64,000 nt of DNA from Sulfitobacter sp. D7. GTDB taxonomy: Bacteria; Pseudomonadota; Alphaproteobacteria; Rhodobacterales; Rhodobacteraceae. The stretch covers positions 2,232,001 through 2,296,000 of the forward strand of contig NZ_CP020694.1 in the NCBI RefSeq assembly GCF_003611275.1, written 5' to 3'. The position numbers and the translations under genes were made by a program. The notes beneath the pieces were generated by a model that was not told where the DNA came from, did not search any database, and saw only the letters and a list, made by a program, of their open reading frames with translations. Below, piece after piece: positions 27,986 to 37,426 of this stretch (positions are counted from its first letter, which is position 1; the number at the start of each line of letters is the position of its first letter).

Positions 27986-29281
27986 TCACTCTGCCGCGAC
28001 CGCGCTGACACGGCCCGTGCGCTTGTGTTTGATCCGATCTTCGATCTCATCCCGGAAGTGGCGGATCAGACCTTGGATCGGCCAAGCCGCCGCATCGCCA
28101 AGCGCGCAGATCGTGTGGCCTTCGACCTGTTTGGTCACGTCGAGCAGCATGTCGATCTCTTCGGGTTCCGCATCGCCGGAAACCAGACGGTCCATCACGC
28201 GCATCATCCAGCCGGTGCCTTCGCGGCAGGGCGTGCACTGGCCGCAGCTTTCGTGTTTGTAGAACTTCGACAAACGCCAGATCGCTTTGATCACGTCGGT
28301 CGAGTTGTCCATCACGATCACCGCCGCCGTGCCGAGGCCGGAGCGTTGTTCGCGCAGATAGTCAAAATCCATGATCGCGTCGCGCATGTCTTTGCCGGGG
28401 ATCAGCGGCACCGAAGAGCCGCCGGGGATAACGGCCTTGAGGTTGTCCCAACCGCCGCGAATGCCACCGCAATGTTTTTCGATCAGCTCTTCAAAACCGA
28501 TGCTCATCGCCTCTTCAACAACGCAAGGGTTATTGACGTGGCCCGAGATTGCAAAGAGCTTGGTGCCCGCGTTGTTGGCTCGGCCAAAGCCCGCGAACCA
28601 CTCCGGCCCACGGCGCAGGATGGTCGGCACCACAGCGATGGATTCGACGTTGTTCACGGTGGTCGGGCAGCCGTAAAGCCCCGCGCCCGCCGGGAACGGC
28701 GGCTTCATGCGCGGCATGCCCTTCTTGCCTTCGAGGCTTTCCAGAAGAGCTGTTTCTTCGCCGCAGATATAGGCACCCGCACCGTGGTGCAGATAGATAT
28801 CGAAGTCCCAGCCGGATTTGGAGGCGTTCTTGCCCACCAGACCAGCCTCATAGGCTTCATCAATCGCAGTCTGCAACGCTTCTCGCTCGCGGATATATTC
28901 GCCGCGCAGGTAGATATAGCAGGCGTGGGCATTCATCGCGAAAGAGGCGATCAGGCAGCCTTCGATCAGCGTATGCGGGTCGTGCCGCATGATCTCGCGG
29001 TCTTTGCAGGTGCCCGGCTCGGATTCGTCGGCATTGACCACCAGATAGGACGGGCGGCCATCGCTTTCCTTGGGCATGAAGGACCATTTCAGCCCCGTTG
29101 GGAAGCCCGCCCCGCCCCGGCCCCGCAGGCCAGAGGCTTTCATCTGGTCCACGATCCAATCGCGGCCTTTCTGGATGATTCCGGCAGTGCCATCCCAATG
29201 GCCGCGCGACTGCGCGCCTTTTAGGGTGCGGTCATGCATGCCGTAGATATTGGTAAAAATGCGGTCTTTGTCCTGAAGCAT
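27986..29281 (-). CDS. nuoF: NADH-quinone oxidoreductase subunit F
   Basis: The NADH-oxidising subunit with FMN and cluster N3 (431 aa). The FMN/NADH-binding glycine-rich stretches are [18 protein letters not shown] and [13 protein letters not shown], and the 4Fe-4S ligands are in [11 protein letters not shown] plus the later HTICALGD cysteine. It starts after the DUF5337 gene with a five-base gap. Confidence 0.97.
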   Translation of the reverse strand: MLQDKDRIFTNIYGMHDRTLKGAQSRGHWDGTAGIIQKGRDWIVDQMKASGLRGRGGAGFPTGLKWSFMPKESDGRPSYLVVNADESEPGTCKDREIMRHDPHTLIEGCLIASFAMNAHACYIYLRGEYIREREALQTAIDEAYEAGLVGKNASKSGWDFDIYLHHGAGAYICGEETALLESLEGKKGMPRMKPPFPAGAGLYGCPTTVNNVESIAVVPTILRRGPEWFAGFGRANNAGTKLFAISGHVNNPCVVEEAMSIGFEELIEKHCGGIRGGWDNLKAVIPGGSSVPLIPGKDMRDAIMDFDYLREQRSGLGTAAVIVMDNSTDVIKAIWRLSKFYKHESCGQCTPCREGTGWMMRVMDRLVSGDAEPEEIDMLLDVTKQVEGHTICALGDAAAWPIQGLIRHFRDEIEDRIKHKRTGRVSAVAAE

Positions 29282-29286
29282 GATGC

Positions 29287-29520
29287 CTACCTTTGGTTCT
29301 CACGGCTGGCCCGGCGGGCCTGCCACATTTGATATATCACGACCATCGCCCAGAAAAGCGCGGCCAGTGCAGCAAAATCGAAGAGCAGCGCATAGCGCCC
29401 CGGCAGGCCAAGCGCCGGGCCCGCCCATTGTATGGCCAGCCACAAACACATGGTCACGGCAATGACCAGCCCTGCGGTGCGGCCCTTACGGGCAAGCGCT
29501 CTGTCTTCGGCTTCGCTCAT
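29287..29520 (-). CDS. DUF5337 family membrane protein
   Basis: A 77-aa protein with a charged N-terminus ([14 protein letters not shown]) and two membrane helices (about 16-38 and 43-65). The family is largely limited to Rhodobacterales and is found at this place between nuoE and nuoF. The function is unknown; size and position suggest an accessory membrane component or assembly helper of Complex I. Five bases separate it from nuoF and 17 from the HHH gene. Confidence 0.8.
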   Translation of the reverse strand: MSEAEDRALARKGRTAGLVIAVTMCLWLAIQWAGPALGLPGRYALLFDFAALAALFWAMVVIYQMWQARRASRENQR

Positions 29521-29537
29521 GTCTCTCTCTTACCCCG

Positions 29538-30482
29538 TCAACCTTTCGCCTTGCCGTCATTGGCAAAGGCTTTGGCTTGACCGATCCAATCATCGCGTCG
29601 GATGCGGCCCTTGAACCGCAGACGGGAGTCGACCCAGTCGATCTCATCCCCCTGAAGGGCTGCGATCTGATCGAAATGGAAGATGCCCAGTTCATTCAGG
29701 GTCTGTTCCAACTTCGGCCCGATGCCGCCAATCCGCTTAAGGTCATCTGCCCCGCCCGCACGCGGCGCGTCGAGCAACGCGGGTTTGCCATCGGTAGAAT
29801 GGCTATCGGTCGCGGGCACTGGTGCAGGCTCGGCCTTCGCAGGTTCGGCGGGCGCCTCGACGACCTCTTGCGGGGTCTTCACAACAGCGGGCGCTTCTTC
29901 GGCCTCGATGACCTGTTCTGGTGCGGCTTCAACGGCAGCGGTATCGGCCACGGGCGCTGTCGGCTCCTGAAGCGGTGTTTCCTTAGAAGGCGCGGAAGGG
30001 GTTTCGACGGCCTCCTTCGGGGGCGTCACTACAGCAACTGCTTCTTCCGCCTTGGCGACCTGTTCCGGTGCCGCCTCAACGGCAGCAGTATCGGCCACGG
30101 GCGCTGTCGGCTCCTGTGGCGGTGTTTCTTCAGCGGGTTCAACCGGCGCGCTTGCCTTGCGCGCCGCCCCGATCCCGGCGTCCCCCGCGGGGACTGAACC
30201 CACAGCAGAAGAAACGCTTCCCGATGCCGTCGAAGCCCCTGCGACCGATGCAGCCGCCGCGCTGCGCGTGCTGTCTTGGGGGGCAGCGGCGGGCACGTCT
30301 TTGCACAGCAGGGTCAGCGCCAGATAGCCCACGATCACCGCCACCAGCACACCGGCCACGATCGACATCAACAGCCCCCAGATGCCAAAGGCCAGCAATA
30401 GGAATGCCACCAGCAAACCGGCACCGGAACCCAGCCACCAACAGCGCTTGGTGCAGGCCTCTCGTTCCGAAATATCCGTCAT
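29538..30482 (-). CDS. Membrane-anchored protein with C-terminal helix-hairpin-helix domain
   Basis: A 314-aa protein: two adjoining membrane helices (about residues 16-38 and 39-59), a long Pro/Ala/Glu-rich linker (61-235) that contains two copies of a 49-residue repeat, and a C-terminal HHH domain (236-314; LKRIGGIGPKLEQTLNELGI). The HHH domain is closely similar to the end of NuoE encoded just upstream. HHH folds usually bind nucleic acid, but here the domain is more likely a protein-interaction module, for example tethering the NuoE tail. That is inference. GGGAGAGAAGGA precedes the ATG. Confidence 0.75.
   Translation of the reverse strand: MTDISEREACTKRCWWLGSGAGLLVAFLLLAFGIWGLLMSIVAGVLVAVIVGYLALTLLCKDVPAAAPQDSTRSAAAASVAGASTASGSVSSAVGSVPAGDAGIGAARKASAPVEPAEETPPQEPTAPVADTAAVEAAPEQVAKAEEAVAVVTPPKEAVETPSAPSKETPLQEPTAPVADTAAVEAAPEQVIEAEEAPAVVKTPQEVVEAPAEPAKAEPAPVPATDSHSTDGKPALLDAPRAGGADDLKRIGGIGPKLEQTLNELGIFHFDQIAALQGDEIDWVDSRLRFKGRIRRDDWIGQAKAFANDGKAKG
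29835..30128 (-). repeat. Two direct repeats of 147 bases within the HHH protein linker
   Basis: Residues 119-167 and 168-216 are two units of 49 codons, sharing QEPTAPVADTAAVEAAPEQV at their start. At DNA level the copies span 29982-30128 and 29835-29981 and are close to identical over their first half. An in-frame duplication of the linker is the simplest reading. Confidence 0.9.
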
Positions 30483-30576
30483 GACTGTCCTTCTCTCCCT
30501 TAATGCGGGCGATGCGGCTTATGGCTTTGCGGGGTGGTAATGGTGCCGTCCTTGGCCCGTTGTGAAATCTCCGTCT

Positions 30577-31728
30577 TTAGTCTTTGGCGAGGCGCGCGGC
30601 CTGCTCTGCCCAATTGTCGCGGCTGACGCGACCTTTGAACCCTTCGAGGTTCTGATCAACCCAAGCGACCTCTTCTGGGCCCCACTGGGCGATCTGGTCA
30701 AAGTGGTAAAAGCCCATGCCGTTCAGCATCTGCTCCAGCTTCGGGCCGACGCCTTTGATCTTTTTCAGGTCGTCCGCACCGCCCTCACGGGGGGCGTCCA
30801 ACTGGGCGGGCTTTTGGCCAGGCGTCGCGGGGGCGCTGGTTTCGGCCTTTGCCGCATCGGCACTCTCGCCCTTGGGGTCGCGTTTGGAGCGTGGTTTGCT
30901 CTTTGACGTGGCTTCGGCTTCTTGTTCGGTGACGCCGGTTTTGTCGGTGGCCTCGCCCTCGGCGGGACGCGGCTCTTCGGCTTCGACCTCTTCCACCGTT
31001 TCAGGCTGCGGCGCCTCGGGCTGGTTTTGCCACGGGGTCAGCAGCGGCACTTCGGTGCCGTCGATGCGTTTGACGGTATCGCCGATGTCCACCGCAGCCT
31101 GCACGCTGGCGTTGTATTGCGTGCGCCCGCTTTCGTGGTCCGTGAGGCTGGTCAACCCGCCCAAAGGCTCTGACGCATAGCGCCCGTTCTGCGGGCCGGG
31201 TACCGGCACGCGCCCATCGCTCAGCTCATCAAGGATTTCATTGAGCCGCGCGGTGGTCAGGTCTTCGTAATAGTCTTTGCCAATCTGGGCCATCGGCGCG
31301 TTGGAGCACGCGCCAAGGCATTCGACTTCTTCCCACGAAAAACGCCCATCCGCCGACAACTCATGCGGTTTGGCGGCAATGCGTTCTTTGCAGACGGCGA
31401 CCAAATCCTCGGCCCCGCAGATCATGCAGGATGTGGTGCCGCAAACTTGGATATGTGCCACGGAACCAACAGGTTGCAGCTGAAACATGAAGTAGAATGT
31501 CGCCACTTCCAGCCCGCGGATATAGGCCATGCCCAGCATTTCCGAGACATGTTCAATCGCCGCACGGGTCAGCCAACCCTCTTGCTCCTGCGCGCGCCAC
31601 AGCAGTGGAATAATCGCGCTGGCCTGACGGCCCTCGGGGTATTTGGTGATCTGCGCTTCGGCCCATTCTTGGTTGGCGGGCGTGAAGGCAAAACTGTCGG
31701 GCTGGTCAGGGTGTAGACGGCGGAGCAT
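30577..31728 (-). CDS. nuoE: NADH-quinone oxidoreductase subunit E with C-terminal HHH extension
   Basis: NuoE carries cluster N1a. The thioredoxin-like domain (about 1-180) has the four 2Fe-2S cysteines C96, C101, C137 and C141 (CGTTSC and CLGAC). At 383 aa it is about twice the length of E. coli NuoE (166 aa). Residues about 235-315 are a charged low-complexity linker and residues 318-383 an HHH domain ([16 protein letters not shown]). The frame is continuous, so this is a real fusion and not an annotation artefact. The same domain ends the next gene. Confidence 0.95.
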   Translation of the reverse strand: MLRRLHPDQPDSFAFTPANQEWAEAQITKYPEGRQASAIIPLLWRAQEQEGWLTRAAIEHVSEMLGMAYIRGLEVATFYFMFQLQPVGSVAHIQVCGTTSCMICGAEDLVAVCKERIAAKPHELSADGRFSWEEVECLGACSNAPMAQIGKDYYEDLTTARLNEILDELSDGRVPVPGPQNGRYASEPLGGLTSLTDHESGRTQYNASVQAAVDIGDTVKRIDGTEVPLLTPWQNQPEAPQPETVEEVEAEEPRPAEGEATDKTGVTEQEAEATSKSKPRSKRDPKGESADAAKAETSAPATPGQKPAQLDAPREGGADDLKKIKGVGPKLEQMLNGMGFYHFDQIAQWGPEEVAWVDQNLEGFKGRVSRDNWAEQAARLAKD

Positions 31729-31749
31729 TAGTTCGAACCTATGGTCAGG

Positions 31750-31770
31750 CGGAGGCCAAAAGCGCCTCCG
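31750..31770 (-). terminator. Hairpin between nuoD and nuoE (attenuator candidate)
   Basis: CGGAGGC (31750-31756) pairs with GCCTCCG (31764-31770) around CAAAAGC, in the 79-base gap. No T-run follows in the direction of transcription. It may influence the relative yield of the N-module genes. Confidence 0.4.
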
Positions 31771-31807
31771 GCGTAAATTTCTTCAAAATGGAGCGATGCG
31801 GCCTGCA

Positions 31808-33052
31808 TCACCGGTCGATCTCTCCAAAGACGACGTCCATGGTGCCGATGATCGCGGCCACATCGGCCAGCTGATGGCCGCTGGCCACATGGTCCATCGC
31901 CTGCAAGTGCAAGAAGCCCGGCGCGCGGATCTTAGAGCGGTAGGGTTTGTTGGAGCCATCGGCCACGAGATAGACACCAAACTCGCCTTTTGGCGCTTCG
32001 ACCGCACAATACACTTCGCCCTCGGGCACGTGGAAACCTTCGGTGTAAAGCTTGAAGTGGTGGATCAGGCTTTCCATGTCGGTCTTCATCGCGGTGCGCG
32101 ATGGCGGGGTGATCTTGCCACGGGCGAGGATATCGCCCTGCCCTTCGGGGGCGCGCAGTTTTTCGATCGCCTGCTGGATGATGTGGGTCGACTGGCGCAT
32201 CTCTTCCATGCGGCAGAGATAACGGTCAAAGCAGTCGCCGTTCTTGCCCACGGGGATTTGGAAGTCGAATTCGTCATAGCATTCATAGGGTTGCGAACGC
32301 CGCAGATCCCACGCCAGCCCCGAGCCGCGCACCATGACGCCGCTGAAGCCGTAGTCGAGGATTTCCTGCTCGGAGACGATGCCGATGTCGACGTTCCGCT
32401 GTTTAAAGATCCGGTTCTCGGTCAGCAGCTCGTCGATATCGACCATGAATTTGGTTAGGAATTGCGCGCACCATGTTTCGATATCGTCCAGCAGCGCTGG
32501 CGGCAGGTCTTGGTGGACACCACCGGGACGGAAGTAGGCCGCGTGCAAACGCGCGCCACAGGCCCGCTCGTAAAAGATCATCAGGCTTTCGCGCTCTTCA
32601 AAACCCCAAAGCGGCGGGGTCAGCGCGCCCACGTCAAGCGCCTGCGTGGTGATGTTGAGAAGGTGGTTCAGGATGCGGCCAATCTCGCAGAACAGCACCC
32701 GGATCAGCGAGGCACGGCGCGGCACAACGGTGCCGGTCAGCTTTTCGATGGCCAGACACCAAGCGTGCTCTTGGTTCATCGGTGCCACGTAATCAAGCCG
32801 GTCGAAATACGGCAGGTTTTGCAGGTAGGTGCGGCTTTCCATCAGCTTTTCGGTGCCACGGTGCAGCAGGCCGATATGCGGATCGCACCGCTCTACCACC
32901 TCGCCGTCAAGCTCAAGCACCAGACGCAGAACACCGTGTGCGGCAGGGTGTTGCGGGCCGAAGTTGATGTTGAAGTTGCGGATCTTCTGCTCGCCGGACT
33001 CAAAGTCGGTCGACCCGTCGTCAAAGGCTTTTGTGCGAATGTCGCCGTCCAT
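31808..33052 (-). CDS. nuoD: NADH-quinone oxidoreductase subunit D
   Basis: The 49-kDa subunit homolog that lines the quinone pocket next to cluster N2 (414 aa). Typical stretches are [35 protein letters not shown] and the C-terminal [15 protein letters not shown]. The start at 33052 overlaps the stop of the 57-aa gene as TAATG and has GGAG eight bases upstream. Fourteen extra codons upstream are rejected. Confidence 0.97.
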   Translation of the reverse strand: MDGDIRTKAFDDGSTDFESGEQKIRNFNINFGPQHPAAHGVLRLVLELDGEVVERCDPHIGLLHRGTEKLMESRTYLQNLPYFDRLDYVAPMNQEHAWCLAIEKLTGTVVPRRASLIRVLFCEIGRILNHLLNITTQALDVGALTPPLWGFEERESLMIFYERACGARLHAAYFRPGGVHQDLPPALLDDIETWCAQFLTKFMVDIDELLTENRIFKQRNVDIGIVSEQEILDYGFSGVMVRGSGLAWDLRRSQPYECYDEFDFQIPVGKNGDCFDRYLCRMEEMRQSTHIIQQAIEKLRAPEGQGDILARGKITPPSRTAMKTDMESLIHHFKLYTEGFHVPEGEVYCAVEAPKGEFGVYLVADGSNKPYRSKIRAPGFLHLQAMDHVASGHQLADVAAIIGTMDVVFGEIDR

Positions 33053-33225
33053 TACCGTTTCTCCAGTTCTTGCAGCTTCATGCCCATCCACCACAGCAAG
33101 GCGATCGTGCCCAGCGGGATCAGACAGGCCGCCGCCCAGTATTTATTAATGCCAAAGAACGGCAGCAGCTTGACCATTGGAATGGCCGTCAGCGCCGAGA
33201 GGATCAGCCAGCCCAGCCCGCCCAT
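33052..33225 (-). CDS. 57-aa two-helix membrane protein between nuoC and nuoD
   Basis: The frame runs from ATG 33225 to TAA 33052. Its start overlaps the nuoC stop (TAATG) and its stop overlaps the nuoD start (TAATG), so three genes are chained by one-base couplings. The protein has two hydrophobic helices (about residues 3-22 and 30-48; [16 protein letters not shown] and [14 protein letters not shown]) and a charged end KLQELEKR. The precise double coupling argues strongly for a translated gene. I cannot name the family. A small membrane accessory factor of Complex I, or one for joining the Q module to the membrane, would fit. Confidence 0.8.
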   Translation of the reverse strand: MGGLGWLILSALTAIPMVKLLPFFGINKYWAAACLIPLGTIALLWWMGMKLQELEKR

Positions 33226-33854
33226 TACTTCGCGTCCTTGCTCACATTGCCATCGGGCGCGGATTTGTCATCGCCGGGCAGAATGTAATCGGCCCCTTCC
33301 CAAGGCGACATGAAATCGAACTGGCGGTATTCCTGCACAAGGCTCACCGGTTCATAGACCACGCGCTTGGCGGCTTCGTCATAGCGCACTTCGGTATAGC
33401 CCGTCGTCGGGAAATCCTTGCGCAGCGGGTGGCCGCGGAAACCATAATCGGTCAGGATGCGGCGCAGGTCCGGGTGACCGGAAAACAGGATGCCGAACAT
33501 GTCGAAGACTTCACGCTCAAACCAATCGGCACTGGGGTGTACGCCTGTGATTGACGGCACCATATCCTTTTCCCGCGCGGTAGCGCGCAGGCGGATGCGG
33601 TGGTTTTGGTACATCGACAGGAAGTGATACACCACGTCGAACCGTTTCGCACGGCCCGGATAATCCACCGCCGTGATGTCGACCAAGGTCGAGAAACGGC
33701 AGGTCGGGTCGCCCTTGAGGAACTCAACAAGGCCCGCGATATTCGCCAGCGCCACGTCCATGTTCAACTCACCCTTGGTGACATCCCATCCCAGCACACA
33801 ATCGGGCCGCTTGGCTTCGATATAGGCCCCAAGTTCCTGCAGTTGTTCGCTCAT
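33225..33854 (-). CDS. nuoC: NADH-quinone oxidoreductase subunit C
   Basis: The 30-kDa subunit homolog of the Q module (209 aa), with the family patch [16 protein letters not shown]-like region here as [16 protein letters not shown] and [23 protein letters not shown]. It is separate from nuoD, not fused as in E. coli. The ATG at 33854 follows GGAAG; a GTG six codons upstream is less likely. Confidence 0.96.
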   Translation of the reverse strand: MSEQLQELGAYIEAKRPDCVLGWDVTKGELNMDVALANIAGLVEFLKGDPTCRFSTLVDITAVDYPGRAKRFDVVYHFLSMYQNHRIRLRATAREKDMVPSITGVHPSADWFEREVFDMFGILFSGHPDLRRILTDYGFRGHPLRKDFPTTGYTEVRYDEAAKRVVYEPVSLVQEYRQFDFMSPWEGADYILPGDDKSAPDGNVSKDAK

Positions 33855-33954
33855 CGCAAATCTTCCTTCCACGCGCCGATCAACGCCATCTCACTGTCCC
33901 ACGCCTTTGGCGCGTTGTCCTTCTGCCTGCCCCGATCCGGCGCAGGCCCTTGTC

Positions 33955-34925
<971 letters not shown>

Positions 34926-34994
34926 GGGGATGCTCCTTTCGCGGTGCGCGGCATGAGGCAAAGGCCAAAAGCCCGCGCAGACAAACTTGGAACG

Positions 34995-35023
34995 GGTTTA
35001 ACTCTGCCCGTGGGTAGGGTCAA
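34995..35023 (-). promoter_or_regulatory. Candidate sigma-70 promoter of the nuo operon
   Basis: On the minus strand, TTGACC (35018-35023) as -35 and TAAACC (34995-35000) as -10 are 17 bases apart and would give a leader of about 60 bases to nuoA. The -10 is weak. Upstream genes of the leucine set read the same way, so read-through is also possible. Confidence 0.4.
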
Positions 35024-35055
35024 CGGGCCAAGCCCGGTTAATGCCGCCCACGGGC
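35006..35055. promoter_or_regulatory. Long inverted repeat over the nuo promoter
   Basis: GCCCGTGGG (35006-35014) and CCCACGGGC (35047-35055) are nine-base perfect arms, with a further small stem inside (CGGGC 35024-35028 and GCCCG 35032-35036). One arm falls in the -35/-10 spacer and the other upstream of -35. It may be a hairpin at the end of the leucine transcript or a looping operator for nuo. Confidence 0.45.
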
Positions 35056-35087
35056 CCCCAATAGAGCCATTTCGCCAAAGCCTTGAG

Positions 35088-35870
35088 CTAGACCACCCAA
35101 GGGGCTTTGCGCTTGTCGAAGAAGGCAGCGATTCCCTCGGCGGCCTCATCGGTTTCCCAGCGTGCCGCGAGCGCGTCGATCGACATTTTCACCGCTTCTG
35201 GTGTGGCGATTCCACCCAAGTCCTGCGCCAGCTTCTTTGCCGCCGCAACGGCACCCGGCGCGCAGGAGAGATAGGGCACGACTTCGGCCTCAATCGCCGC
35301 GTCGAGTTCGTCCGCCGAAACGGCACGGGCCAGCAGCCCCAGATCGACCGCTTCCGCCGCGCCAAAAAGCCGCGCCGACATGAAGACGCGGCGCGCGCGC
35401 CCCTCGCCCATCCGCGCCAAAACGTATGGCCCGATCGTCGCCGGGATGATGCCCAGCCGGGCCTCGGTGAACCCCATCTTGAGCGTATCGACCCCCACGG
35501 CCACGTCACAAACCGAAGCCATGCCGACCCCGCCGCCAAAGGCATTGCCCTGCACTTTGCCGATCACCGGCTTCGGCAGCGCATTGAGCGCGCCCAGCAT
35601 CGTCGCCAGTTTGCCCGCCTCGGCCGAGCGTGTCTCGGCATCCATATCCGCCTGATCGCGCATCCAGCCGAGATCGCCGCCCGCGCAAAAGGATTTGCCC
35701 GCCCCGGTCAGCACCACCACACGCACCGCATCGTCGGCGGCCAGTTTGCCCGCCGCATCCGTCAGGTCCGCCAGCATCTGCGCAGACATCGCATTGTGCT
35801 TTTCAGGACGGTTCAGGGTCAGCGTCGCCACCCCGCGCGCGTCGGTTTCGATCGTCAAAGTCTCGTACAT
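35088..35870 (-). CDS. liuC: Enoyl-CoA hydratase family protein, probably methylglutaconyl-CoA hydratase
   Basis: A 260-aa crotonase-fold protein with FCAGGDLGWM and GNAFGGGVGMASVCDVAVG (the oxyanion-hole strands) and a C-terminal crotonase tail. In a neighbourhood of isovaleryl-CoA dehydrogenase, methylcrotonyl-CoA carboxylase and HMG-CoA lyase, hydration of 3-methylglutaconyl-CoA to HMG-CoA is the expected reaction. The start at 35870 is one base after the liuE stop (TGACATG), with GAGG upstream. It ends the leucine set; nuoA follows after 162 bases. Confidence 0.88.
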   Translation of the reverse strand: MYETLTIETDARGVATLTLNRPEKHNAMSAQMLADLTDAAGKLAADDAVRVVVLTGAGKSFCAGGDLGWMRDQADMDAETRSAEAGKLATMLGALNALPKPVIGKVQGNAFGGGVGMASVCDVAVGVDTLKMGFTEARLGIIPATIGPYVLARMGEGRARRVFMSARLFGAAEAVDLGLLARAVSADELDAAIEAEVVPYLSCAPGAVAAAKKLAQDLGGIATPEAVKMSIDALAARWETDEAAEGIAAFFDKRKAPWVV

Positions 35871-35871
35871 G

Positions 35872-36726
35872 TCAGCCTCGCATTGCCCGCGCCATTTCGG
35901 CGGCTTCCAGCACCACCGCCTGATCGACGCCGGTGTCATAGCCAAGCGCCGTCAGATGTTCGTTCACCGCCTCGGTGGCGACATTGCCCGCCGCGCCGGG
36001 CGCATAGGGGCAACCGCCCAAGCCGCCCACCGCCGCGTCAAAGACCCGCAGCCCCATCGACAGCGAGGCGTCGATATTGGCCATCGCCCGCCCGTGCGTG
36101 TCATGGTAGTGCCCCGCCAGCCGCCCTGCCGGCACCACGTCCCGCACCGAAAGCAGCATCCGCGCGATGCTGTCGGGCGTGCCCGCGCCGATGGTGTCGC
36201 CCAAGGAAATCTCGTAACAGCCCATCGCAAAGAGCCTGTCGGCCACCCGCGCCACCGCGCCGGGGTCGACCTTACCGTCATAGGGGCATTCCACCACGCA
36301 GGAGACATAGCCCCGCACCGGCATGTCCACATGCCGCGCCTCTTCAAGGATCGGGGCAAACCGCTCAAACGCCTCTTCGATGCTGGCGTTGATGTTCTTC
36401 TGGCTGAAGCCTTCCGAGGCCGAAGCGAAGATGGCGATCTCATCCGCCTTTGCGGCCAGCGCATCCTCATAGCCGCGCATGTTCGGCGTCAGTGCGGCAT
36501 AGCGCACGCCCTCGGCCCGTGTGATTCCCGCCAGTACCTCGCCCGACCCGGCCATTTGCGGCACCCATTTCGGGCTGACGAAACTGGCGCATTCGATGCG
36601 GGCAAAGCCTGCGGCGCTCAGCTTGTCCACCAGCGCGACCTTTTCGGCCACGGGAATCTCGCGTTTTTCGTTCTGCAGACCGTCCCGCGGGCCGACCTCG
36701 AAAATTTCACATGGTCCAAGGCTCAT
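35872..36726 (-). CDS. liuE: Hydroxymethylglutaryl-CoA lyase
   Basis: It cleaves HMG-CoA to acetoacetate and acetyl-CoA, the last step of leucine degradation. The 284-aa TIM barrel has EVGPRDGLQNE (10-20), the metal-binding GHYHDTHGRA and the catalytic GCPYAPGAAGNVATE loop. The start at 36726 has GGAG eight bases upstream; the 52 codons before it are rejected. Confidence 0.95.
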   Translation of the reverse strand: MSLGPCEIFEVGPRDGLQNEKREIPVAEKVALVDKLSAAGFARIECASFVSPKWVPQMAGSGEVLAGITRAEGVRYAALTPNMRGYEDALAAKADEIAIFASASEGFSQKNINASIEEAFERFAPILEEARHVDMPVRGYVSCVVECPYDGKVDPGAVARVADRLFAMGCYEISLGDTIGAGTPDSIARMLLSVRDVVPAGRLAGHYHDTHGRAMANIDASLSMGLRVFDAAVGGLGGCPYAPGAAGNVATEAVNEHLTALGYDTGVDQAVVLEAAEMARAMRG

Positions 36727-36757
36727 TGGCCGCTCTCCTTCCCTGAATGGGCCACGG

Positions 36758-37426
36758 TCACTCAACCGGCCATGGCGCGTAGAAATCCTCCTCGTAAAGC
36801 TTTGCCCCATCGGGCAAGGCCTGTGCGAAGCTGTCACGTTCCGTGATCCGTTCATACCACGCCGCGACCGAGGGGTGGTCATCCAATTTCACGAAATGCC
36901 GCGCCATATAGACCGCTTGGCCCACCGAGATATCGGCGGCCGAAAAGCCAGAGGTCAACAAGTAGTCGCGGTTCTCCAGCGGTGTCGAGAGCCGCGCCTC
37001 CAGCGCATCATAGCATTTCCCGATCCGCGCGGCTTCGAGCTTCATCACGATGGGGCTGCGCATGGAATCGTCGCGCAGGGCGATGTGCTGCTGGGTTAGC
37101 GCCGCAGTGTGCTGGCTGACGGTTTCCGCAAAATGCACCCAGACCAGCCAAGCCATCCGGTCAGGGCTGCCGACAGAACGGCCCATGCGGTCGGGGCTGT
37201 AGCGTTCGCAGAGGTACTGCGTGATCGCGCCAGTCTCGAACATGCGCTCGCCGTCGATTTCCAGCGCCGGAACCCGCCCCGCGGGCGAGAGGATTAGATA
37301 TTCCGGGTCGCGCAAACTGCGGTCGAAGGCATGAACCTTGACCTGAAACTCCACGTCGTCGAGTTCGTGCAGCAGCCAGAGTGTGCGCATCGAGCGGGTC
37401 TGCGGGCAGTGATGCAGCGTAATCAT
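36758..37426 (-). CDS. Glutathione S-transferase family protein
   Basis: A 222-aa protein with an N-terminal thioredoxin-like GST domain (residues 1-80; ITLHHCPQTRSMRTLWLLHE, then SPAGRVPALEIDG and ETGAITQYL) and an all-helical C-terminal domain. It overlaps the stop of the carboxylase alpha gene (ATGA) and lies inside the leucine set, between liuD and liuE. The substrate is unknown; detoxifying reactive enoyl-CoA-derived electrophiles would fit but is a guess. Confidence 0.85.
   Translation of the reverse strand: MITLHHCPQTRSMRTLWLLHELDDVEFQVKVHAFDRSLRDPEYLILSPAGRVPALEIDGERMFETGAITQYLCERYSPDRMGRSVGSPDRMAWLVWVHFAETVSQHTAALTQQHIALRDDSMRSPIVMKLEAARIGKCYDALEARLSTPLENRDYLLTSGFSAADISVGQAVYMARHFVKLDDHPSVAAWYERITERDSFAQALPDGAKLYEEDFYAPWPVE

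Noticed and set aside
30577-30780. HHH extension of NuoE as a frameshift or mis-joined gene
   Set aside because: The frame is continuous through linker and domain, and the next gene carries an independent copy.
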